Source: Acidobacteriota bacterium (GTDB lineage: Bacteria; Acidobacteriota; Terriglobia; Terriglobales; Acidobacteriaceae). From it: 64,000 bases of DNA. The notes beneath the pieces are model-generated. The model did no database searches and was not told where the DNA came from. It saw only the letters and a program-made list of their open reading frames with translations. Each line of letters starts with the position of its first letter. Position 1 is the stretch's first letter. The DNA lies in the NCBI GenBank assembly GCA_013289875.1, contig JABCZC010000010.1:1-64000 (forward strand). Reading direction: 5' to 3'. Below are positions 8,940 to 17,060 of the stretch, piece after piece. Position numbers and translations under genes: made by a program.

Positions 8940-11573
8940 TCAGGCCTCATGGCGCAGCGCCGCGACCGGATCCAGATTACCGGCCCTGGAGGCCGGCAGC
9001 CACGCGGCCAACATGGCAGTACCAGCAAGAACGATAACCACCATCGCCAGGGAGGTCGCGTCAAACGACGCTTTCGCGAACACCTGGAACCGCACAATCC
9101 GCTCGAGCGCAATACTTCCAGACAATCCGATCACGAGGCCGAGCGCCGCCACTTTTGCGACCATCAGCAGGACTAATTTCAGAATGTCGCCTCGCTTCGC
9201 GCCCAACGCCATCCGCACGCCGATTTCATGCACCCTCTGCGATACGTTGTAAGAGATAACACTATAAATTCCAATCGCCGCGAGCGATAGGCCCAGGGCT
9301 GCGAACCCGGTAAGAAGGGCCATAGTGAAGCGTGGCTGCTGCGTCTCGTCGCCCAAGACCTCGTCGAGAGTGACGGGCCGACCAAGCGCGAGATCCTTGT
9401 CCAGTTCACGGACCTTCTCTCGCACACCATTCAGGGCCGTCATCGGGTCTCCAAATGTGCGCACGGCCAGCTGGCGGTCGGGAGGTCCAAACATCGTATA
9501 CGGCAGATAGATTGCCGGCACGGTTGCGTCGCCGAGTCCAGCGTTCTTTATATCGCCGACCACGCCCACGATCGTGACATCGGGAGTAATTCCCGCCGCT
9601 TTGAACACAGACTCTGGCGTGGGCCCTATGAGAGCGTCAATCTGCATATGCCTGCCGGTGGGATCTTCTCCGGAAGGCCAGAGCCTCGCCGCGCTCTCAT
9701 TAATGAGCGCCACGTGCATTCCGTTCTCCAGTTCCGCTTCGGTGAATTCGCGGCCACGTTTCAAGGGAATACCAAGGGTTTGCGGATACTGGCTGCTAAT
9801 CAGTGAGACGATGATCTTCCGGTCATCGCTGGATGGCTGCCCTTCGAACGAATATGAGGACCGCCAGTTACTATATGGCATGCCGCCGTTTCCCAGGGCG
9901 GCTGACTCCACGCCTGGCAGGCTCATGACACTTTGCAACAGATTCCGGTCGAACATATTCCGCTGCTCGAGGCTCGTGTATTGCTTCGGCGGAAGGGTCA
10001 GGTCCATTCGCAGCACTCTCTCGGGTTGAAATCCGGGATCGGTGCGAAGCACCTGAACAAAGCTGCGAATGGCAAGGCTGGCGCCTGCCAGTAGGAACAC
10101 TGAGAGAGAGATTTCGGCAATCACCAGCCAGTTGCGCAGGGTTTGTGCGCGAGCGCTCCCGGTGGCGCCACCTCCGCCATCTTTCAAGGTTTCGACCAGG
10201 TCGGGCCGTGAAGAACGAAGAGCAGGAGCTAGACCGAAAAGGATGCCGGTCAACATGGATACGGCAAGGGAGAACAGTAGGACATATTCGTTGATGGTGA
10301 TGCGCGCCTCGTTGGGCACATAGTCAGGCGGAATCAGGGCGACAACGATACGCGTAGACGCAACCGCAAACATGACGCCTAACGCGCCGCCCAGGACCGA
10401 TAAGATTACGCTTTCCGTCAGCAGTAGACGCACCAGGCGTGCCCTGCCGGCTCCAATGGCCAGGCGCATTGCAATTTCTCTCGCTCTTGCAGTCGTGCGC
10501 GCCAGTTGCAGGTTGGCAACGTTCACGCAGGCGATGAGCAGGAGCAGACCTACGGCAACCAGCAGCAGATGCAGGCTCGCGCTCATCTGGCCGCTGGCTT
10601 GCGTGATATCCATGTAATTCAGCAGCACCGTGCGTAAATGGCCCTTGGGAAACTCTCGCGGGTATTGAGCGGCCAAACGAATGTTCAATTCGTTCAATTG
10701 CTGCTCCGCAACTTGTTTCGTGATCCCGGGCCGGAGCCGCATGATGACGTGAACAAATGTGTCGTCCGCCATATGCATCGGCAACGGCAACCAGAACGAA
10801 TCATTAGTCCACCATCCGAATCTCGGCGGCATTACACCGATGACGGTATACGGAACGTCATTCACCACAATTTTCTTGCCCAGCGCGTGCACATCGCTGT
10901 TGAAGACGCGCTGCCAGAAACTGTAGGTGAGCACTACAACCGCATCGGGCTCACCGCCGGCATGGATGTCGAAGGGTTGAATCGTTCGCCCGATAACGGG
11001 TTTTACTCCGATAAAGTTGAAAGCCCCACCCGTCAAATACACTCCATTGACGCTCTCCGGGTTGGTGCCGCCGGTTAACAGCACCGGTCTTGGGCTGGTG
11101 GCCATTACCTCAGCGAATGAAGATAGTTTCTGAATCTCGACAAATTCGCGCAGCGGATAAGGATGCCAGAAGCGTGCAGAGTCGTTGGCCCCAAGCACGG
11201 CCGGTGCCCATATCTCATTTGGTCTGCTGTAGGGATAGGGCGCGATAAGCACCCCATAAACAACACTGAACAACGAGATGCTGGTCCCAATGCCCAACAT
11301 CAACGACAGCAGGGCTACAACCGTAAATCCGGGGCTCTTTTTCAAGCCGCGCAGCGCGTAGCGCACGTCCTGCCATAACCGCTCCGGCCATAGCCAGCCC
11401 CAGACTTCGCGGGATTTGTCGACCGCGAGCGGAACATTGCCGAACTTCCTCATCGCCGCCTGGCGGGCGGCCTCAGTGGACATACCGGCTTCGATATTTT
11501 CCTGAGTTTCGAAGTCAATGTGGGTCTGGATTTCCTTCTCTAACCGGCCGCCACGTCTTTTCCACCAGATCAT
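8940..11573 (-). CDS. ABC transporter permease of the ADOP type (MacB-like FtsX domains)
   Basis: MIWWKRRGGRLEKEIQTHIDFETQENIEAGMS N-terminal ADOP motif; two MacB/FtsX blocks (ARTTARAREIAMRLAIGAGRARLVRLLLTES; ISYNVSQRVHEIGVRMALGAKRGDILKLV). Start taken at internal Met (11573) rather than 11666. Confidence 0.9.
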   Translation of the reverse strand: MIWWKRRGGRLEKEIQTHIDFETQENIEAGMSTEAARQAAMRKFGNVPLAVDKSREVWGWLWPERLWQDVRYALRGLKKSPGFTVVALLSLMLGIGTSISLFSVVYGVLIAPYPYSRPNEIWAPAVLGANDSARFWHPYPLREFVEIQKLSSFAEVMATSPRPVLLTGGTNPESVNGVYLTGGAFNFIGVKPVIGRTIQPFDIHAGGEPDAVVVLTYSFWQRVFNSDVHALGKKIVVNDVPYTVIGVMPPRFGWWTNDSFWLPLPMHMADDTFVHVIMRLRPGITKQVAEQQLNELNIRLAAQYPREFPKGHLRTVLLNYMDITQASGQMSASLHLLLVAVGLLLLIACVNVANLQLARTTARAREIAMRLAIGAGRARLVRLLLTESVILSVLGGALGVMFAVASTRIVVALIPPDYVPNEARITINEYVLLFSLAVSMLTGILFGLAPALRSSRPDLVETLKDGGGGATGSARAQTLRNWLVIAEISLSVFLLAGASLAIRSFVQVLRTDPGFQPERVLRMDLTLPPKQYTSLEQRNMFDRNLLQSVMSLPGVESAALGNGGMPYSNWRSSYSFEGQPSSDDRKIIVSLISSQYPQTLGIPLKRGREFTEAELENGMHVALINESAARLWPSGEDPTGRHMQIDALIGPTPESVFKAAGITPDVTIVGVVGDIKNAGLGDATVPAIYLPYTMFGPPDRQLAVRTFGDPMTALNGVREKVRELDKDLALGRPVTLDEVLGDETQQPRFTMALLTGFAALGLSLAAIGIYSVISYNVSQRVHEIGVRMALGAKRGDILKLVLLMVAKVAALGLVIGLSGSIALERIVRFQVFAKASFDATSLAMVVIVLAGTAMLAAWLPASRAGNLDPVAALRHEA

Positions 11574-11602
11574 GACGAGAATCCTTTCGTGGGAATCCGT
11601 TG

Positions 11603-11962
11603 CTACTTGCTTTCCTCGGCGAGGGGAGCGAGGATGCGCGCAACGGCATCCGAGAACCGCTGCCATTTCGAAGTCTCGGCAAAGAGTTTCTTCCGGCCCT
11701 TTGCAGTGAGTCTGTAGAACCGCGCTTTGCGGTTGTTTTCAGATATCCCATCCTCCGCCACGATCAGGCCTTGCTTAAGAAGCCGCTGCAGCGCCGGATA
11801 TAAAGATCCGTGGCCCACCTGCAGCACCTCCTCGGACCTGCGTTCAATAGACCGCGCTATGGCATGCCCATGCGCATGCCCGAACGCAAGCGTCTGCAGG
11901 ATCAGCAAGTCAAGGGTGCCTTGCAGAAGTTCCAGCTCGTTATCTATTTCTCTAGTCGTCAT
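11603..11962 (-). CDS. PadR family transcriptional regulator
   Basis: [29 protein letters not shown]...[19 protein letters not shown]...[13 protein letters not shown] typical PadR winged helix; directly upstream of the ADOP permease. Confidence 0.93.
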   Translation of the reverse strand: MTTREIDNELELLQGTLDLLILQTLAFGHAHGHAIARSIERRSEEVLQVGHGSLYPALQRLLKQGLIVAEDGISENNRKARFYRLTAKGRKKLFAETSKWQRFSDAVARILAPLAEESK

Positions 11963-12195
11963 TCGACCTGAGCCTAACCAACTCTTCGGCCGAATGTCAA
12001 GGGGAATGGCAGATTGCTTGGGGCATACGCATGCGCTACTACACGCTGGCCGCGGGGGCGCCGATTCGAGTTGCGGGAGCTGTGGAAGAATCCAGGAATC
12101 TCAGCGACGACCATTTGGATTCTGGCGCGGGTGAATATTATCCCGAGACAGAACTGATCTTCGATCCAGAGCCCATGTTCATTCCCCGGTTATTT

Positions 12196-13689
12196 TCATT
12201 CCACGATTTGGTGCTGAAGATGATCAGGGACCGGTACATCGACAGGTGCCGATGGCAAAGGCGCAGACGAGAATAATGGGCCTAGCCCTTCCACCAGAGT
12301 CGGGTGGGCCCAAATGGCATCGCGGAGCGCGGTGTAAGGCAATCCCGCAATCATGGCAGCCTGCACCGATGCCATAATCTCTCCACCATCCACGGCCAGG
12401 GCTGTGAAACCAAGGATACGATCGCCGTTTACCTCGACCAGCGCCTTTAAGAATCCACGCGTTTCAGAGAGCGTGCGCGCTCGGAGCACCCGTTCCATCG
12501 GGATCTTGAATAAGCGGTAAGTGATTCCTTGCGCTTTTGCTTCCTTCTCAGTCAGGCCTACACGCGCAAGTTCCGGATCGGTAAAAAGGGTGTAGGGAAT
12601 CAGCCTGCTTGTTGTTACGTGATTGCCTCCGGTGAGGTTGTCACGAACCACACGAAAGTCATCAACGCTGACGTGCGTAAACTGAGGACTTCCCGCTGCT
12701 TCGCCGATGGCCCAAACGCCGGGCGCAGTTGTCTCGAGCCGTTCGTTGACCTTGATGTAGCCGCGATCGGTTACTTGAATGCCGGCCAATTCCAGTCCGA
12801 TGTTCTCCGTGTTTGGCCGTCGCCCCCCCGCGACAAGCAGATGACTGCCTGCAAGAATTTTTTCCTTCCCGTCTTGTTCAATCGCGACAGTCACTGAATC
12901 GCCTGATTGTCCCGAAATCCGTTTCACACGTGCATTCAAGATCGTGTCGATCTCCTCGTCCCGGAACAAATTGGCAAGAGCTTCCGTCACGTCATCGTCT
13001 TCTCTGTGCAGCAAACGGTCATTTCGATCAATGACGGTAACCTTGCTGCCGAACCGGCGCATCCCTTGCGATAGTTCCAGGCCGACATAGCCGCCGCCGA
13101 TCACAATAAGGTGCGTGGGAATCTGATCCAATTCGAGTGCCTCGATATGCGTGAGTGGCTGCGCCTCGGCCATGCCCGGAGTCGATTCCAATGCAGCCCG
13201 CGTACCGGTGCTGACGATGACATTCGCTCCGCGGAGGCGGCGAATAGTTCCGTCAAGGAGAGTGACTTCCAGAGTCTTAGGGCTTACGAAGCGCCCCGAT
13301 CCCAGGATGAATTCCGCTCCGGTCTGCTTGTAGTTGTCGAGGTATATATTATTCAAGCCCGATACCATCGCGCGTTTTCGGGCGCGTACCGCCGACATGT
13401 CAACATGGAAGCCGTCTGCGACGAGACCGAATTCTTTGCCTCGACGAAAGTACGACGCTACCCTCGCACTGTGGAGAATGTTCTTACTCGGTAGACAGGC
13501 AATGTTCGGGCATGATCCTCCTATGTACTTGCGCTCGATCACCGCAACTCGCTGTCCTTCACTCGCAAATGTCCATGCGGCAACCGTGGATCCAGTGCCG
13601 CCGCCGAGAATCACCAGATCGTACTCTTCCAAAGCTGGGGCCTGGCTTGTATGGGTTGAAGAAAGTGTTTCGCTCCGATTCATGTGCAT
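12196..13689 (-). CDS. FAD-dependent pyridine nucleotide-disulfide oxidoreductase (mercuric reductase/dihydrolipoamide dehydrogenase-like)
   Basis: DLVILGGGTGSTVAAW, redox-active GGSCPNIACLPSKN, VIGGGYVGLELSQGMRRFGSKVTVI, C-terminal WAHPTLVEGL. Confidence 0.9.
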   Translation of the reverse strand: MHMNRSETLSSTHTSQAPALEEYDLVILGGGTGSTVAAWTFASEGQRVAVIERKYIGGSCPNIACLPSKNILHSARVASYFRRGKEFGLVADGFHVDMSAVRARKRAMVSGLNNIYLDNYKQTGAEFILGSGRFVSPKTLEVTLLDGTIRRLRGANVIVSTGTRAALESTPGMAEAQPLTHIEALELDQIPTHLIVIGGGYVGLELSQGMRRFGSKVTVIDRNDRLLHREDDDVTEALANLFRDEEIDTILNARVKRISGQSGDSVTVAIEQDGKEKILAGSHLLVAGGRRPNTENIGLELAGIQVTDRGYIKVNERLETTAPGVWAIGEAAGSPQFTHVSVDDFRVVRDNLTGGNHVTTSRLIPYTLFTDPELARVGLTEKEAKAQGITYRLFKIPMERVLRARTLSETRGFLKALVEVNGDRILGFTALAVDGGEIMASVQAAMIAGLPYTALRDAIWAHPTLVEGLGPLFSSAPLPSAPVDVPVPDHLQHQIVE

Positions 13690-13730
13690 TTCCTCCGGTT
13701 TGCAGGTTTGTCATGGTTGGAGTGGGATAT

Positions 13731-14501
13731 CTAGATGCCCTTGACCTCGCCACCGTCTATTCGTACCGACGTGCCGGTCATCCATTTCGCCGCCGGCGAG
13801 ACCATGAAGGCCATAAGGTCAGCAATTTCTTCCGGCTTGCCGTAACGACTGATGCCTGCTTCCTCTGGAAACTTCTGGGTCGCCTCTTCGACGCTCATTT
13901 TGTGTGCCCGCGCCCATTTCTCCAGAAAGGAGCGCCGTCGTCCCGTCATGACCGCGCCGGGCACAATGCTGTTGACCTGAACGCCGTCCTTGATCCCTTG
14001 CTCTGCGAATGCTTTTGCGAGTGCGATGATCGCTGCATTGGTCGCCGCTACGGCGGCGAAAGCGGGTTTTGGGTCGAGAGCAGCACTTCCCGACATGAAC
14101 ACTACTGAACCCTTTGACTCCTTGAGTGCCTCCCAGGCATGAATCGTTAGACGGCGAGCGCCATGGAGTTTCAACTCCATACCTGCTTGCCATTGCTCGT
14201 CCGTCATTTCGAACAAATCGATCTGCGGCACCGCACCTGCGATATTCAACAACGCATCGATCTTGCCGAACCGGGCAAGAGCTGCCTGGACAAGGATCTG
14301 GGCAGATTCGGGTTTGCTCAAGTCGAGATCGCAGACAAGGGATTCTGCTCCCATGGTCTTCACAGCGGCAGCTACCTCAGATAACTCGTCGGCGCTTCGC
14401 GCAGCGAGTACAACCGCAGAAAAGTCGCGAGCCAGACGAATAGCAGTCGAACGGCCTATTCCTTGGCTCGCTCCGGTGACAATCGCAACGGAATTGCTCA
14501 T
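13731..14501 (-). CDS. SDR family oxidoreductase
   Basis: AIVTGASQGIGRSTAIRLA nucleotide-binding motif; C-terminal GTSVRIDGGEVKGI. Confidence 0.88.
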   Translation of the reverse strand: MSNSVAIVTGASQGIGRSTAIRLARDFSAVVLAARSADELSEVAAAVKTMGAESLVCDLDLSKPESAQILVQAALARFGKIDALLNIAGAVPQIDLFEMTDEQWQAGMELKLHGARRLTIHAWEALKESKGSVVFMSGSAALDPKPAFAAVAATNAAIIALAKAFAEQGIKDGVQVNSIVPGAVMTGRRRSFLEKWARAHKMSVEEATQKFPEEAGISRYGKPEEIADLMAFMVSPAAKWMTGTSVRIDGGEVKGI

Positions 14502-14525
14502 GAAATTATCCTCTTTTTGTCTCCT

Positions 14526-14792
14526 TCAGAGCCTTACGACCATCTTTCCGTTCGCTTCATTGGCTTCCATAACGCGATGGGCTTCTCGAATGTCCTCAAA
14601 GCGGAAGACTCTCGATGGCTTTGCGTTGAATTTGCCCGCCGCCACCTTCTGCGCAATGGCCTGGAGCGGAACATCCGAGAGCCATGCCTTCACCTGAATG
14701 ACTACGTGACCTGGCTTCGGCTCAGGCTCGGGAATCTCCTTGATGACTAAACTGTCCAAACCACCGAAATGGTCGAGTACGATGGCTCGCAT
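14526..14792 (-). pseudogene. Internally deleted zinc-type alcohol dehydrogenase/quinone oxidoreductase (MDR) remnant, in frame
   Basis: 88 aa ORF joins an MDR N-terminus (MRAIVLDHFGGLDSLVIKEIPEPEPKPGHVVIQVKA) directly to an MDR C-terminus (LSDVPLQAIAQKVAAGKFNAKPSRVFRFEDIREAHRVMEANEANGKMVVRL); the catalytic and Rossmann core are absent. Confidence 0.75.
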
Positions 14793-14859
14793 GTGACTCT
14801 CCTTTTTCTCAAACTCTTAATTGGAATGCCCGGCAAGCTCTTGAGCCTTCTGTCACGCG

Positions 14860-15588
14860 CTATGGAGCACGCGTCCCAGCTTTGGTGCCGTATGAGAGCG
14901 TTGCTTTGGCGGCTTCCAGGATGATGTTCGCTACCTCATCTGGAGCTGTGAGCAAAGGGGTGTGGTCGACCTTGAGGGCGTGGATGGTCGCATCCATGCG
15001 CTCAGCCATGAAATGCTGTGTTTTGGGGTTAATCATGCGGTCTTCTTCCGCAATCAGGAACCATGAAGGCCTTGATTTCCACGCAGGTTTGGGAGCTGGT
15101 TCCTGGATGCTCTTCAGCGCGATCGGTCTCTGTACCGCTTTGGACAATGCGATTTGCTCTGCTGTCGCATTTTGTGCGAAGGCATTGGCAAACCCGTCTT
15201 CCGGCATCCAGATCAAGCCGTCGGCATCTGGCGCAAGCTTAGGGGCCTTGGCGTGCGGTTCATCACGATAAAAGACCTGAGCCACGGTTTCTCCTTCATC
15301 TGGGGCGAGGGCAGCGATGAACACTAACGCCTTCACTTGTTCCTCCGTAGCGGTTGCAATAACAGCGCCCGCATAAGCATGGGCAGCCAGGATCACCGGC
15401 CCTTTTGTTCGTGCAACCGTACGTTTAAGCGCGGCAGCGTCGTCGCTGAGAGATGTCAAAGGAATCTGCGCGGCAACAACCTGGAGTCCCTGTTGTTCAA
15501 GGGCGAGGATAACTTCGGCCCAACTCGAACCGTCGGCCCACGCTCCGTGAACCAGCACGACCGTACCGTTTTGAAGAGAGGAATTCAT
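14860..15588 (-). CDS. Alpha/beta hydrolase with degenerate nucleophile elbow
   Basis: VVLVHGAWADGSSWAEV; elbow position reads AHAYAG instead of GHSYGG; overlaps the upstream hydrolase by 4 nt. Confidence 0.85.
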   Translation of the reverse strand: MNSSLQNGTVVLVHGAWADGSSWAEVILALEQQGLQVVAAQIPLTSLSDDAAALKRTVARTKGPVILAAHAYAGAVIATATEEQVKALVFIAALAPDEGETVAQVFYRDEPHAKAPKLAPDADGLIWMPEDGFANAFAQNATAEQIALSKAVQRPIALKSIQEPAPKPAWKSRPSWFLIAEEDRMINPKTQHFMAERMDATIHALKVDHTPLLTAPDEVANIILEAAKATLSYGTKAGTRAP

Positions 15589-16541
15589 CTCGATACCGCC
15601 CCATCTGCGCCGCGCGAGAGGCCGTTTTCCTCAAGAAACTCCCTCATCGCGGCGGCAATCTCCACGACATGCGTTTCTGTAGCAAAATGCCCGGTATCGA
15701 GGAACTGGACCTGTGCATTCGGCAAATCTTTTCGAAATGCCTCTGCTCCGGCCGGGATGAAGAATGGATCGTTCTTGCCCCAGATCGCCAGCAAAGGTGG
15801 CTGCGATTTGCGAAAATACTCCTGAAACTTCGGATAAAGCTTCACATTCGAGGCGTAATCCAGAAACAAATCGAGTTGAATTTCTATATTCCCCGGACGC
15901 TGGAACAAAGCCGTATCCAATGTGTAGGACTCCGGCGCTACGCTTTGAGGATTCGCCACTCCGTGCGTGTATTGCCAGCGAGTTGTTTCCAGCGTCATGA
16001 TGTTTTGCCGGAGCACCTCCCTGTTTTCCGCCGTGGGCTCAGACCAATATTTTCTTATCGGTCCCCAAGCATCGCCGAGGCCGTCTTCGTAGGCGTTGCC
16101 ATTCTGTGAAACGATCGCTGTAACTCGTCTTGGATGGGCCATCGCCAGACGCAGGCCTGTCGGGGCTCCGTAGTCAAAGATATAGATTGCATAGCGGTTG
16201 AGACCGAGCGCATCAGTGAAGGCCTCGATCGTATGGGCGAGTGCATCGAATGTGTACGTATACTTCCGCTCGGCTGGTACCTCTGTGAATCCAAACCCGG
16301 GCAAGTCGGGCGCGATCACGCGATAGCGATCAGCAAGTCGGGGAATGAGTTCGCGAAACATGAATGATGATGTCGGGAACCCATGGAGCAGGAGAATCAC
16401 CGGCGCACTCGGATCGCCTGCGGCTCGGTAGAAGACTTGCACGCCGTCCGCTTTGACCTTCTGAATACATGTCAAAGGGATCGAAAGCTCCCGCCCTGAC
16501 GGGGCGCGTTGCGCGGTTTGCGTTGAAAGAACCTGGCTCAT
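15585..16541 (-). CDS. Alpha/beta hydrolase (epoxide hydrolase/dehalogenase-like)
   Basis: ILLLHGFPTSSFMFRELIPRLADRYRVIAPDLPGFG; nucleophile region FDYGAPTG; start at ATG 16541 preceded by GAGGAGG. Confidence 0.88.
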   Translation of the reverse strand: MSQVLSTQTAQRAPSGRELSIPLTCIQKVKADGVQVFYRAAGDPSAPVILLLHGFPTSSFMFRELIPRLADRYRVIAPDLPGFGFTEVPAERKYTYTFDALAHTIEAFTDALGLNRYAIYIFDYGAPTGLRLAMAHPRRVTAIVSQNGNAYEDGLGDAWGPIRKYWSEPTAENREVLRQNIMTLETTRWQYTHGVANPQSVAPESYTLDTALFQRPGNIEIQLDLFLDYASNVKLYPKFQEYFRKSQPPLLAIWGKNDPFFIPAGAEAFRKDLPNAQVQFLDTGHFATETHVVEIAAAMREFLEENGLSRGADGAVSR

Positions 16542-16734
16542 AAAATTCCTCCTCACTTTTGCTGGTTAGATTGCTGCCTCGTCCTACTTCTGCGAAATCG
16601 TCTGATTCACCGTGGTTGAGTTAGGCTCGCCGTTCCATCTACTTCGCCTAAATACGTGAAAGGGCCTGGCTCATGAGAATCGCTCTCGTATCCGGTGCCT
16701 CATCGTGAGGCGTCGTCAAACACTTCGTCTCTGG

Positions 16735-16750
16735 TGCATTCGAACTGCCA
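16735..16750 (-). promoter_or_regulatory. Putative sigma-54 -24/-12 promoter of the 16541->12196 operon
   Basis: Minus strand reads TGGCAGTTCGAATGCA: invariant GG and GC dinucleotides with 10-nt spacing versus TGGCACRNNNNTTGCW. Confidence 0.45.
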
Positions 16751-16856
16751 AATGGGCACAAATCTTGCTCGGAAGCATGCTGTCGAGGTAAACCGTTCTG
16801 GCTTTTCAAGTTCTCTTTAGAGGGAGATTTGGAAATGTCGAACCCCAACTGACGAA

Positions 16857-16907
16857 TTCGCGACGGATGTCTGACTCTGGTGAATTTTGGTCGCGAACTT
16901 CCGTCGC
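16857..16907. promoter_or_regulatory. Overlapping inverted-repeat cluster, candidate upstream activator site
   Basis: TTCGCGAC (16857-16864) pairs with GTCGCGAA (16890-16897); GCGACGGA (16860-16867) pairs with TCCGTCGC (16900-16907); lies about 110-160 bp upstream of the -24 element. Confidence 0.4.
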
Positions 16908-17060
16908 ACAAATGCCCGTCCGCAACGACAGCCGTTGGAACGCTCACTGCTAGCCTGCGCACTTAAGCGAATCCACAGCGCGACGGGCGTCAAATATCCG
17001 AGAGTAGGTAGTCATGCCGATGAGGATTGCTTGGACTGCCAAACGTATCCCGGTGATGGT

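Noticed and set aside
8940-11962. ADOP permease + PadR pair as a novel system
   Set aside because: This pairing is a familiar recurrent arrangement in Acidobacteriota; not unusual.
12031-12276. Plus-strand 81-aa [24 protein letters not shown]...
   Set aside because: Overlaps the 3' end of the flavin oxidoreductase, no domain, no convincing ribosome-binding site.
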